From positions 3,658,001 to 3,722,000 of the forward strand of contig NZ_CP108513.1 in the NCBI RefSeq assembly GCF_035989285.1: a stretch of DNA of 64,000 nt, read 5' to 3'. Shown in pieces: positions 1-10,057 of this stretch. Origin of the DNA: Streptomyces sp. NBC_01235. GTDB lineage: Bacteria; Actinomycetota; Actinomycetes; Streptomycetales; Streptomycetaceae. A model generated the notes under the pieces. That model saw only the letters and a program-made list of their open reading frames with translations. It made no database searches and was not told the DNA's origin. Positions within the stretch are counted from its first letter, which is position 1. Every line of letters starts with the position of its first letter. The position numbers and the translations under genes were made by a program.

Positions 1-277
1 CGATCGAGTCACGCTGGATGTGCTCGTTGAACCGGATGATCGCGGTGTTGAGATATGAGGAGAAGATCTCGGGGTGGGTGGAGACGTACCGCACGTCGGC
101 GTGCCGGGTCACCGCCCAGTAGCCCTCGTCCTGGAACCCGGCGACATTGCCCGCCTGAGGGATCCAGCGGACCGGTTCGGCCAGCCGCAACTCGGCGAAC
201 TCCGGGAGAGGCACATGGTGTTGCAGCAGGTCGGGATCGGTGAAGTCGAACCCGTCGGGAAGCGCTGGACAGGACAT
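1..277 (-). CDS. Cytochrome P450, CYP125-like steroid C27-monooxygenase (N-terminal part only)
   Basis: Only the first 92 codons lie inside the window; the gene runs off the left edge. The translation opens MSCPALPDGFDFTDPDLLQ and continues through WAVTRHADVRYVSTHPEIF and NTAIIRFNE. That is the N-terminal pattern of CYP125-type P450s, which hydroxylate the terminal side-chain carbon of cholesterol and related steroids. The heme-binding Cys lies outside the window, so catalysis cannot be judged. The ATG at 277 is chosen because GGAG sits six bases upstream. The gene is divergent from a FadA5-like thiolase, and the same pairing is known in mycobacterial cholesterol catabolism, which supports the call. 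Another CYP subfamily remains possible. Confidence 0.75.
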   Translation of the reverse strand, partial: MSCPALPDGFDFTDPDLLQHHVPLPEFAELRLAEPVRWIPQAGNVAGFQDEGYWAVTRHADVRYVSTHPEIFSSYLNTAIIRFNEHIQRDSI

Positions 278-297
278 CGGCGGCTCCAGCCGTCTGA

Positions 298-1891
<1,594 letters not shown>

Positions 1892-2774
1892 AGCGCTCCT
1901 CCATCACTCGCCGGATCAACTCCGCCGAATCCTTGAGTGAGAGTGCGGCGGCCCGGAGATGATCGTAACGGAGCGAACAGTCCTTGACGGTGTCCGGGTT
2001 CGCGGTGGGATGCCCGCTGCCATACCCCTCCGTATAGACGATGGCCGGGTCGCTCACAAAACGGAAGAGGGTGAACGAGCCGGTCAGTCCCGCATGCGCT
2101 CCAGCACTGAACGGCAGCACCTGGACGTTGATCCGAGGGGTGCGCTCGAATGACAACAGGTGGCCGAGTTGCTCACGCATAACGCCCCGGTCACCGATCT
2201 GCTGGTACAGCGCAGCCTCGCTGAGCACCACCCAGAAGACCGGCGGATCGCCCTTCTCAAAGATGCGCTGGCGAGCCAGCCGGACGGCGGTGCGGTCATC
2301 CAGGTCGCTCTCGTCGAGCACACCGAGCACGGCACGCACGTATGCGGGGGTCTGCAGCAGACCATGAACCATGTTCATCTGGAAGGCACAGATCTCGACG
2401 GCCCGCGCTTCCAGCTCAGCCACCTGCCTGAACCAGGCCGGAAGTTGACTACGCAGGACCAGCTCGACGAGCCGCGAGAACAACCCACCAGTCCCCAGGG
2501 CCGCATCAACCCGCTCACTGAACTCGGGGGTGGGAACCTTCCGCGCGGTCTCGACCTGCCCAACCAGCGAGCCGGTGTAGTTGAGGATGTCCCCGAGCTG
2601 CCGCTGCGTGAGCCCGGCGGCCTCCCGCAACCGCCGCAGCTCGAAGCCGTAGTAGTCGAGCGGCGAAGCTCCGGGATCAAGGACGTTGATGTGCGTCACG
2701 CAGTGCCTCCCACGACAGAACGCGTTGTATTCACCCTGTAGCCCAGAGTAGTTCCGCCAGGTCACCCTCGTACC

Positions 2775-3242
2775 GTGAACGGAAACTTCCCCTCCACCTA
2801 CGCCTCCCCCGCCCCCACCCAGTACCGCATGACCCTCACAGCCGGCACCCACTCGGCCCGCCACATCCGCCGAATCGCCCGCAGATTCCTGACGGACTGG
2901 GGCTTGGAGCCCCTGACGGACACGGTCGAGCTGGCGGTAACAGAGCTGATCGCCAACGTGGTCCGCCACGTCCCGGACCACCGCTGCACCCTGCTGCTGT
3001 TGAGGCAGCCGACGGGCGTCAGGGTCGAGGTGACGGACGCCTACGGCCAACTCCTCCCGACCCCGGCAGAGTTGCAGCCGGAATCGGAGAGCGGCAGAGG
3101 CCTGTTCCTCCTGGACACGATGGTCGACAAGTGGGGCGTGTCACCGGCACCCGGGGGCGGGAAGACGGTGTGGTTCGAGTGCGAGAAGGTCACCGCGGAT
3201 AGTGCCGGTGGCAGTCAGAGGAAATGCCCACTGGCGAGGTAA
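2775..3242 (+). CDS. Anti-sigma-factor-type ATP-binding protein (HATPase_c_2)
   Basis: This is a 155-residue GHKL-fold ATPase like RsbW/SpoIIAB-related proteins. The N-box region ELAVTELIANVVRHV (about residues 54-68) and the G-box ESGRGLFLLDTMVDKWGV (about 107-124) are both present, so nucleotide binding should be intact. It lies 75 bp from, and divergent to, the WhiJ-type regulator, completing the HTH/DUF397/ATPase trio. The start is GTG at 2775. Its last 28 bases overlap a decayed convergent GNAT gene. Confidence 0.85.
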   Translation: MNGNFPSTYASPAPTQYRMTLTAGTHSARHIRRIARRFLTDWGLEPLTDTVELAVTELIANVVRHVPDHRCTLLLLRQPTGVRVEVTDAYGQLLPTPAELQPESESGRGLFLLDTMVDKWGVSPAPGGGKTVWFECEKVTADSAGGSQRKCPLAR

Positions 3243-3556
3243 GGCGCCGGGACAGGCATCCCACCGACAGCGATATAGCCCTCTTGCCCAACGTCGAGAC
3301 AGGCAGCCAGACCGACATCGATCGCCCACTCGTTCGGGGTGGTGATGCAGTTGAGCAGGGTTTCTCCCCGCGACGAGGCCAGGGCTTCCCACAACAGCTC
3401 CTGTGCGATCTCTGGGTGCGCGGCGGCCAGTAGCGAAGCCCGCCCGCGGTCGTCGATGTAGACGTACCCCGGCTTCGCCATGTCCCGGGACACGACCAGC
3501 CGCATCAGTCGAATGCCATGGGAACGTCCCATCGGCACGGGGAGATTCGGTGACAA
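3215..3556 (-). pseudogene. GNAT acetyltransferase, C-terminal remnant
   Basis: The frame encodes 113 residues ending in GQEGYIAVGGMPVPAPYLASGHFL-type sequence, preceded by LLWEALASSRGETLLNCITTPNEWAID. This matches the C-terminal half of a two-lobed GNAT family common in Streptomyces. The usual N-terminal acetyltransferase lobe of about 180 residues is absent, and the upstream sequence runs straight into the promoter of the next gene. I therefore read it as a truncated relic. It could still be translated from the ATG at 3556. Confidence 0.55.
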
Positions 3557-3689
3557 GCTCGCCTTCCCCTACAACTGACCCCGACGTCAACGCAGTGGGG
3601 CGGGGCGGGGCACGCGGTGCTTCCGTGTGACCCGTACGCTCTCCCTTTCGATTCAGGCACTGCCCGAGAGCGACGACGAAGGACCAGCA

Positions 3690-4844
3690 TTGACCTCCAC
3701 ACCCGCCCCCGGCCGCGACCGGCTGCCCTCGCTGACCGGGCTGCGGTTCTGGGCGGCTCTGCTTGTCGTCCTGTATCACCTGTCGCGGCAGGTGGGGACC
3801 GTGCCGGGGGTCAGTGACGTCGTCTGGTACGGGCGTAGTGGGGTCACGTTCTTCTTCGTGCTGTCGGGCGTCGTCCTCGCCTGGACCTACGACGGCGCCG
3901 GTGTTCCCGCCCGGGTGTTCCTCTGGCGGCGGTTCGCTCGTATCTGGCCGTTGCTTGCCGTCAGCGTCGCGGGGTCCGTCGCCGTGTGGGCACTCATGGA
4001 CCGGTCCGTGTCGCTCAAGGCCGTAGTCGCGACGTTGCTGCTCGTCCATGCGTGGTTCCCGCAGCCGGTCATCTTCACCGGGGGCAACCCGGCGGCCTGG
4101 TCGCTCAGTGACGAGGCCTTCTTCTATCTGACCTTCCCTGTGCTGCTGACGGTGCTCGCGGGGCGGCGGGCCAGGGTCTGGGGCTGGACGGCCGCCGCGG
4201 TCACCTGTGCTGCCCTCCTGCTGTGGCCCGCGCTGTCCGGGCTGTCGCCCACCGACCGCACCTGGGCACTCGACTACCTGCCGCTGACCCGGCTCCTGCA
4301 GTTCGTGCTCGGTGTGGTCGCCGGGCTGGCGCTCAAGCGCGGCTGGCGGCCTCCCGTGTCGTTGCCGGTGGCCATCGGGCTCGTCGTCGCCTGGCACCTC
4401 GTCCTGATCCCCTGGTCGAACGCGGTGCCGGACGCCCTCTGGTACAGCCCCTACTCCGCCTCGCAGTTGCTCTCCGCACCCCTCTTCGCGGCCCTGATCT
4501 GTGCCGCCGCCCGTGCCGATCTGGACGGTAGGCGCACGGGGCTGGGCGGGGCGTGGATGATCAGGCTGGGGCACTGGTCGTTCGCCTGGTACCTCATCCA
4601 TGAGGTTGTGATCCGCGCGGCCGTCTTCAAGTGGGGCAAGCCCGGTCCCGGCAGCGGCGAGACGCTCGTGTTCTGGGCGGGGGTGCTGGCCGTCAGCCTC
4701 AGCGTCGCGGCGCTGGCCTATCAGTGGGTGGAACGTCCGGCCGAGCGGTGGCTGCGAGGTCGCGTGGGTCGCCCGTCCGTTCAGGCGACCGGTAGCGAGC
4801 GACCGTCGTCACGACAGCTGCGGTCAGGCAGGCCGCGGCGATGA
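3690..4844 (+). CDS. Acyltransferase 3 family membrane protein (OafA/YrhL type)
   Basis: This integral membrane O-acyltransferase probably modifies an envelope glycan or a secondary metabolite. The N-terminal LPSLTGLRFWAALLVVLYHL holds the conserved active-site His, FFFVLSGVVLAWTY follows, and about ten hydrophobic helices span the rest, ending with the WVERPAERWLR motif typical of the family. I prefer the TTG at 3690 (about 384 residues), which has GAAGGA six bases upstream. The longer GTG at 3627 lacks a ribosome site. The substrate cannot be told from sequence. Confidence 0.8.
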   Translation: MTSTPAPGRDRLPSLTGLRFWAALLVVLYHLSRQVGTVPGVSDVVWYGRSGVTFFFVLSGVVLAWTYDGAGVPARVFLWRRFARIWPLLAVSVAGSVAVWALMDRSVSLKAVVATLLLVHAWFPQPVIFTGGNPAAWSLSDEAFFYLTFPVLLTVLAGRRARVWGWTAAAVTCAALLLWPALSGLSPTDRTWALDYLPLTRLLQFVLGVVAGLALKRGWRPPVSLPVAIGLVVAWHLVLIPWSNAVPDALWYSPYSASQLLSAPLFAALICAAARADLDGRRTGLGGAWMIRLGHWSFAWYLIHEVVIRAAVFKWGKPGPGSGETLVFWAGVLAVSLSVAALAYQWVERPAERWLRGRVGRPSVQATGSERPSSRQLRSGRPRR

Positions 4845-5016
4845 GTGATGAACGGTTTTCGCCGCTCGCGGCCCACGGCAGCCTTCCCGCCCGTGATCCG
4901 ATCTCAACCCTGTACCAACTCCCGTCTGTACCATACCTTTTGCCCCACGCGGCGCAGGGCATCGGCGCAGGGCAGCGGTACAGGGCATCACAGGGGGCCA
5001 CGGGGAGGGGACCGGA

Positions 5017-5457
5017 ATGCTCAGCGAGGCGTTGACCGCGGCTGCGGCCGGTGGGGGGATGGCCGTCGTCCAGGCGGCCGGGTCGGACAGTTGGGCCTGG
5101 TTCCGGGCGCGGTGTGCTCGGCTCGTCGGGCGGGGCGATGCCGACGCAGAGAGGGAAGCGCTCGCGCGGCTCGATCGGACCGCCGTCGTGCTGGACGCCG
5201 CCGACGAGGGTGAACGGGAGCGACTGCGGGCGGTGCATGCGGTGCTGTGGCAGGGGGAGTTCGCCTCGTTGCTCGAAGTCCTTGGTGACGCGGACCGGGA
5301 GCGGCTCGTCAGTCGACTTGCCGAGTTGATCGAGGAGTTCGGGAACGAGGACAGGTCCTCCCGTGGCGCCGTCTCCGGTAACACCTTTCACGGGCCGACC
5401 GCCGTCCAGACCGGCGATCACAATCGGCAGGAGAACCACTTCGGATCCGGGAGATGA
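5017..5457 (+). CDS. Small helical protein with C-terminal amyloid-like motif (candidate Bell-type effector of the NACHT protein)
   Basis: This 146-residue protein has no recognised enzymatic motif. Residues 1-110 look wholly alpha-helical, with a small-residue-rich start (ALTAAAAGGGMAVVQAAGSD) followed by amphipathic helices. Residues 121-138 read GNTFHGPTAVQTGDHNRQ, a short G/N/Q-rich motif nearly repeated near the N-terminus of the next protein. This resembles the bacterial NLR-linked amyloid pairs (BASS motifs), in which an effector, often a membrane-targeting Bell domain, is templated by its NLR partner. The stop overlaps the next start in ATGA. The ATG follows GGAGGGGA. The motif match is seen; effector and Bell assignments are inference. 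Confidence 0.7.
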   Translation: MLSEALTAAAAGGGMAVVQAAGSDSWAWFRARCARLVGRGDADAEREALARLDRTAVVLDAADEGERERLRAVHAVLWQGEFASLLEVLGDADRERLVSRLAELIEEFGNEDRSSRGAVSGNTFHGPTAVQTGDHNRQENHFGSGR

Positions 5458-7574
5458 CAGACCGGGAGATGGCAGACCCGAGCTCCGACGGGGCCGAGGT
5501 CTTCGGCAACACCTTTCACGGACCCACCGCCTTCCAGGCCGGCGACCACAACACCCAGAACATCCAGCACACCCATCACCACACCGCACTCACCCCGCCT
5601 CCCTCCCCCCTCGACGCCACCGCCGACGAACTCGCTCGCGTGATCGGCGCGCAGTGGCAGGAAGAGGCCGGGCTGCGGCAGTTGTTGGAGCCCGCGCCCT
5701 TGCCCGTGCGGTGGCGGGTGAGTGAGCGGAAGGTCGCCGGGCGGGTCGTCGGGGCGACCGCGGAGGGGGCTGCTCGGGCGCGGTTCGGTCCGTTGCCGGG
5801 TGTCCCCCCTGCCACCCGCGCCCGGCTCCGCGATGGCGGCGGGCTTCCCGAACTGCACGCCGTCTACGGCGGGTTGGCCTCCGGGCGGCTGCTGCTCGTG
5901 GGGCCCCCGGCCGCCGGCAAGACCGCCACCGCCGTGCTCCTGCTCCTCGATGCCCTCGCGCACCGGGCAGCGCAGACGGCGCCCGCCGACCGGGCCCGTG
6001 TGCCGGTGCCCGTCCTGCTCTCCCTCGACGGGTGGGATCCCGCCCACGACACCGCCACCGACTGGGCCGCGGACCGGCTCACACGTGAGTACACCCTCTT
6101 CCACGGGCGGGGCGGGGGTGCCCGTGCCCGGCAGTTGCTCGAACAGGGCCGTATCTCCCTGTTCCTCGACGGTCTCGACGAGGTCACCGGCAGACTGCGC
6201 GGGGCCATGGTCAGCGCGCTGGAGACGGCGCCCTTCCGGCTGGTGCTCGTCTCGCGGGCCAGGGAAGCCGTGCTCACCGCGAAGAAGGCGCGGCTGGGCG
6301 GCGCTCTCGCGCTGGAGATCCAACCGGTGCGGCCCGCCGACGCCGCCGGGTACCTGTCGAACCGGTTGCCCGCCGCCCCCTCGGCCGCCTGGCAGACCGT
6401 CACCGAACGTCTGAGAACCGGCGACCCCGCCCACCCCCTCGCCACCGCCCTCGCCAGCCCCCTCGCCATCGCCCTCCTCCGCGACGTCTACCCCGACGAC
6501 GGCCCGGTCGACGAACTGCTCGACTCCGTCCGCTTCCCCAGCCCGGCCGCCGTCGAGAACCACCTCCTCGACCACGCCGTCGTCGCCGCCTACACCCCGC
6601 GCCCCGGACACCCCCGCCCCCGCTACTCCCCCGAGACCGCCGAGCGCACCCTGCGCCACATCGCCCGGCGCCTGGCCCGGGACGGCTCCCGGGACCTGCG
6701 GTGGTGGCACATACCAGGCTGGACGGGGCAGCGGCCCCGGATGATCGCCGTGTGGATCGTCTCCACAGTGGTGTGCGGATTGCCCAGCACCCTGCTGGCC
6801 CTGCGGCTCGAACCATCGCTCGTGATCACCGTGCTCGGTCCCCTCTCGATGATCGGGGCCGGGTGGGGAGTCGCCCTCCGCCTCGCGAAGCTCAGCGTTC
6901 CGCAGCCGTTGGCGAGCGCCGGGTGGCGGGACATCTTCACCCGCGAGACGGTCACGGCGGGACTCGTGCAGTGGCTGTCCATCGGCACCGCGCTCTTCTG
7001 GCTGGTGTCCCTGCTGCCCGGCTTCGACCATCCCCCGCTCTGGTTCTGGTACCTGGTCACACTGCCCCTCGGCTACAGCGGAGTGATGGTCGCGGGCCGC
7101 GGATACGAGATCGTCGCGTACGCCCCCTTCCTCTCCGTCGGGGCGGGGCGCGCGTACGGCAGGAAGCGTGAGAGCGACACCAGCCCCTCCGTCGTCGACA
7201 GCCGGTCGGTGGGGCCCCGTGACGTATGGCGGCATCACATCGGGCTGCGGCTCTTCCTGGGACTGCTGACCGGCTGCGCGCTCGCGCTGTACGGCGGCCC
7301 GATGCTGGCCTGGAACCAGACCCCGCTCACCGGCGCGGTCTTCGCCCTCTCCGCCGTCCTGTGGACCGGCGCCACCTCGGGCCTCGCCGGCAACCTCGCC
7401 GTCGCCACCGCCCTCGCCGCCGTGCAGCTCCACCACGAGGAGGGCACCCCCGTACGCCTGATGCACTTCCTGGAGGACGCCCGCCGCCGCAACCTGCTGC
7501 GGGCGACTGGCCCCGTCTACCAGTTCCGGCATGTGCGGCTGCAGGAGCGGCTTGCCGCGGACAGGCCGACCTGA
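5454..7574 (+). CDS. Membrane-anchored NACHT NTPase (NLR-like) with N-terminal amyloid-like motif
   Basis: This is a 706-residue STAND-type NTPase. Residues 18-35 (GNTFHGPTAFQAGDHNTQ) match the C-terminal motif of the preceding small protein at 15 of 18 positions and are followed by a His-rich linker. The NACHT core has Walker A GPPAAGKT (150-157), Walker B LFLDGLDE (236-243) and the sensor-like LVLVSR (263-268). After a helical region, about residues 430-690 hold several transmembrane helices, and the C-terminus ends FRHVRLQERLA. It is co-translated with the upstream gene through a 4-base ATGA overlap. Proposed role: ligand or stress sensing that nucleates the small partner; no ligand-binding repeat domain is visible. 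Confidence 0.88.
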   Translation: MTDREMADPSSDGAEVFGNTFHGPTAFQAGDHNTQNIQHTHHHTALTPPPSPLDATADELARVIGAQWQEEAGLRQLLEPAPLPVRWRVSERKVAGRVVGATAEGAARARFGPLPGVPPATRARLRDGGGLPELHAVYGGLASGRLLLVGPPAAGKTATAVLLLLDALAHRAAQTAPADRARVPVPVLLSLDGWDPAHDTATDWAADRLTREYTLFHGRGGGARARQLLEQGRISLFLDGLDEVTGRLRGAMVSALETAPFRLVLVSRAREAVLTAKKARLGGALALEIQPVRPADAAGYLSNRLPAAPSAAWQTVTERLRTGDPAHPLATALASPLAIALLRDVYPDDGPVDELLDSVRFPSPAAVENHLLDHAVVAAYTPRPGHPRPRYSPETAERTLRHIARRLARDGSRDLRWWHIPGWTGQRPRMIAVWIVSTVVCGLPSTLLALRLEPSLVITVLGPLSMIGAGWGVALRLAKLSVPQPLASAGWRDIFTRETVTAGLVQWLSIGTALFWLVSLLPGFDHPPLWFWYLVTLPLGYSGVMVAGRGYEIVAYAPFLSVGAGRAYGRKRESDTSPSVVDSRSVGPRDVWRHHIGLRLFLGLLTGCALALYGGPMLAWNQTPLTGAVFALSAVLWTGATSGLAGNLAVATALAAVQLHHEEGTPVRLMHFLEDARRRNLLRATGPVYQFRHVRLQERLAADRPT

Positions 7575-7578
7575 GTGA

Positions 7579-9648
7579 TCAGCTCGGCGCCGGGTCCTTT
7601 TCCTTTTTCGGGTCCTTCTCCTGTGCCGGCTCGGCCGCCGTCGTTCTCGCCGTCGCCGTCGCGAACCGCGCCCGCGGCCCCATGAACAGGTACGACAGGC
7701 CGAAGCCCCCGACCACGACCGCCGCGCCGCCGGCCGCGTCCAGCACCCAGTGGTTGCCGGTGGCCACGATCGCCGAGACCGTGAAGAAGGGGTGGAGCAG
7801 GCCCAGGGCCTTCATCCACCACTTCGGGGCGACGATCGCGATGACCAGGCCGCACCACAGGGACCAGCCGAAGTGCAGGGATGGCATCGCCGCGTACTGG
7901 TTCGTCAACGCCGTCAGCGTGCCGTAGTCCGGCTTGGAGAAGTCCTGGACGCCGTGGACGGTGTCGATGACGCCCAGGTTCGGCATCAGGCGCGGCGGGG
8001 CCAGCGGGTAGAGCCAGAAGCCGACCAGGGCCAGCAGGGTCGCGAAGCCAAGGGACGCGCGGGCCCAGCGGTAGTCGACCGGGCGGCGCCAGTACAGCAA
8101 CGCCAGGACGGTCAGCGGGACCACGAAGTGGAAGGATTCGTAATAGAAGTCGAAGAAGTTCCGTAGCCAGTCGACCTTGACCACCGCGTGGTTGGCCCAG
8201 TGCTCGATGTCGATGTGCAGGAAGCGTTCGAGGTCGAGGACCTGCTGGCCGTGGGTCTCCGCCCGGGCCCGTCCGCCGGAGTTCGTGCCGCCCGTCGCCG
8301 CCAGCCGGACCTGCTGGTACGCCGCGTACGTCACGCGGATGAGCAGGAGCTCCAGCAGCAGGTTCGGGCGGGTCAGGACGCGCTTCATGAACGGGAGCAG
8401 CGGGACGTGCTTCCAGCGCGTGGGGATCGGTTCCGCGTACTCCGTCGGGATCGGGGCCCGGTAGTAGGGGGACTTGCGCGGGAGGAAGGGGACGAGCGTC
8501 GCCGCGGCGATCGCGGCCAGCAGGACACCGTTGTCACGCAGGAAGTACAGGGCCGCCATGTTCGGCAGCATCATCTTCGCCGGGAGGGTCGTCACCAGGA
8601 TCACCGCCACTGGCCAGACATAGCGGTCCGATGCCCGTTTGCCGACCCGGCCGACCACCGCCAGAAGCACCCACAGGAGCTGGTGCTGCCAGGTCGTCGG
8701 GGAGACCGCGATCGCCGCGCAGCCGGTCAGGGCCACCGCCAGCAGCAGCTGGCCGTCGTGGGCGTAGCGGACCGCCCGGTGGATGCCGAGGAGGGCCACG
8801 GCCGCGCCCAGCGTCAGGAACAGGCCGATCTCCGGCGGGCCGGAGACGCCGAGCCGGAGCAGGGCGCCGTGCAGGGACTGGTTGGCCAGGGCGTCCGCCT
8901 TGCCGCCGAGGCCGACGCCCGCCATGTGGTGCACCCAGTAGGTGTACGAGTCGTGCGGCATCGCCGCCCAGGCGAGCGCGGTGCCCCCGGCGAATGTGGC
9001 GCCGGTGGCGGCCGCGGCGCGGCGGCGGCCGGTGAACCAGAGCAGGGCGGCGAAGAGCAGGACGGTCGGCTGAAGGGCGGCGGCCAGGCCGATCAGGGCG
9101 CCGGCGGCCCGCCAGTCCCGTAAGGCGAAGCAGCCGAGGAGGACGAGGAGGACGGGGATGATGCTGGTCTGGCCGAGCCAGAGGGTGTTGCGCACCGGCA
9201 GCGACAGCATCAGCAGGCTGATCGCGACCGGCGCGGCCAGCAGGGACGTCCGTCTGCTGATCGGCTGCGGCAGGGCGCGGGCCACGACCAGGCCGAGGGC
9301 GGCGACCAGCAGCAGGGTGCCGAAGGTCCAGCCCCAGCCGAGGGCCTGTTCGGCCGCCCGGGTGAGGGGCTTGAGGACGAGCCCGCCGAACGGGGTGCCC
9401 GTGAAGCGCGTGGAGTCGTAGAGCGAACCGTTGACGTGCAGCACGCCGTTCGGTCCGACCCAGGTCTCCAGGTCCGTCAGCCGCTCTCCGCGCGGGGTGC
9501 GCAGGACGACGGCCACCTGGCGTAAGGCGAGGACCGCCGCCACCAGCCAGAGGCCGAGGCGGGCCGCGCGCAGGCGCGCTCTCGTCGTGTCGACCGCCGT
9601 CGCCCCGAAGGCCTCCGCCGGCCGCCCGCTGTGCTCCGCATCCGCCAC
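7579..9648 (-). CDS. Two-domain membrane protein: GT87-type mannosyltransferase + PAP2 phosphatase
   Basis: This 689-residue polytopic membrane protein has an N-terminal half resembling glycosyltransferase family 87 (polyprenol-phosphate-sugar users), with LYDSTRFTGTPFGGL and multiple helices. Its C-terminal half is a PAP2/AUR1-like phosphatase, with AMPSLHFGWSLWCG and GNHWVLDAAGG supplying the catalytic His residues and Asp. A hydrophilic tail rich in K, E and P follows the last helix. A role in cell-envelope glycolipid assembly is likely, but the substrate is unknown. Convergent with the NACHT gene, 4 bp apart. Confidence 0.8.
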   Translation of the reverse strand: MADAEHSGRPAEAFGATAVDTTRARLRAARLGLWLVAAVLALRQVAVVLRTPRGERLTDLETWVGPNGVLHVNGSLYDSTRFTGTPFGGLVLKPLTRAAEQALGWGWTFGTLLLVAALGLVVARALPQPISRRTSLLAAPVAISLLMLSLPVRNTLWLGQTSIIPVLLVLLGCFALRDWRAAGALIGLAAALQPTVLLFAALLWFTGRRRAAAATGATFAGGTALAWAAMPHDSYTYWVHHMAGVGLGGKADALANQSLHGALLRLGVSGPPEIGLFLTLGAAVALLGIHRAVRYAHDGQLLLAVALTGCAAIAVSPTTWQHQLLWVLLAVVGRVGKRASDRYVWPVAVILVTTLPAKMMLPNMAALYFLRDNGVLLAAIAAATLVPFLPRKSPYYRAPIPTEYAEPIPTRWKHVPLLPFMKRVLTRPNLLLELLLIRVTYAAYQQVRLAATGGTNSGGRARAETHGQQVLDLERFLHIDIEHWANHAVVKVDWLRNFFDFYYESFHFVVPLTVLALLYWRRPVDYRWARASLGFATLLALVGFWLYPLAPPRLMPNLGVIDTVHGVQDFSKPDYGTLTALTNQYAAMPSLHFGWSLWCGLVIAIVAPKWWMKALGLLHPFFTVSAIVATGNHWVLDAAGGAAVVVGGFGLSYLFMGPRARFATATARTTAAEPAQEKDPKKEKDPAPS

Positions 9649-10057
9649 GCCTGGTCGGCCTCCCGCCCCGTCGTCCCACGCGTCGCGTGCGCGGGTTTCC
9701 TACGCGCACCTTACGAGGAGTGCGCCTCCCCCGGAGGGGGACGCAGGCCACCGCCACTTCACCTGACGTCCGCTCTCCTTTTGTCCGGAAGACGATAGTG
9801 CTCATCGTGCGCGGTCGCCTCCGCGAGGTCGGAACGATGGCCGGAATCAAGGGCCGGATCGGGGGCCTTATCGGGGGCCGGATCAGGGCCGGATCAGGGG
9901 CCGAAACAGGGCGGAACCCCGGGCCGGTTCGGGGCGGGATTTGGATCACGGCGCGAACGGAAGCGGCTCCTCCGCCGTACCGTCGTTGCCACCACATGCA
10001 CGGTGGAGAGTACGGAGAGTGCCGGGACCACGGAAAGCGGCGGAGGGGATGCGGGGC
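9649..10057. other. Divergent intergenic region with degenerate GGCCGGATC repeats
   Basis: This 409-bp gap separates the GT87/PAP2 and DUF2330 genes. It must hold both promoters, but no clear -35/-10 pair stands out. From 9839 to 9934 about eight degenerate 11-13-bp units (ggccggatcagg-like) lie in tandem. No credible gene is seen. Confidence 0.5.
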
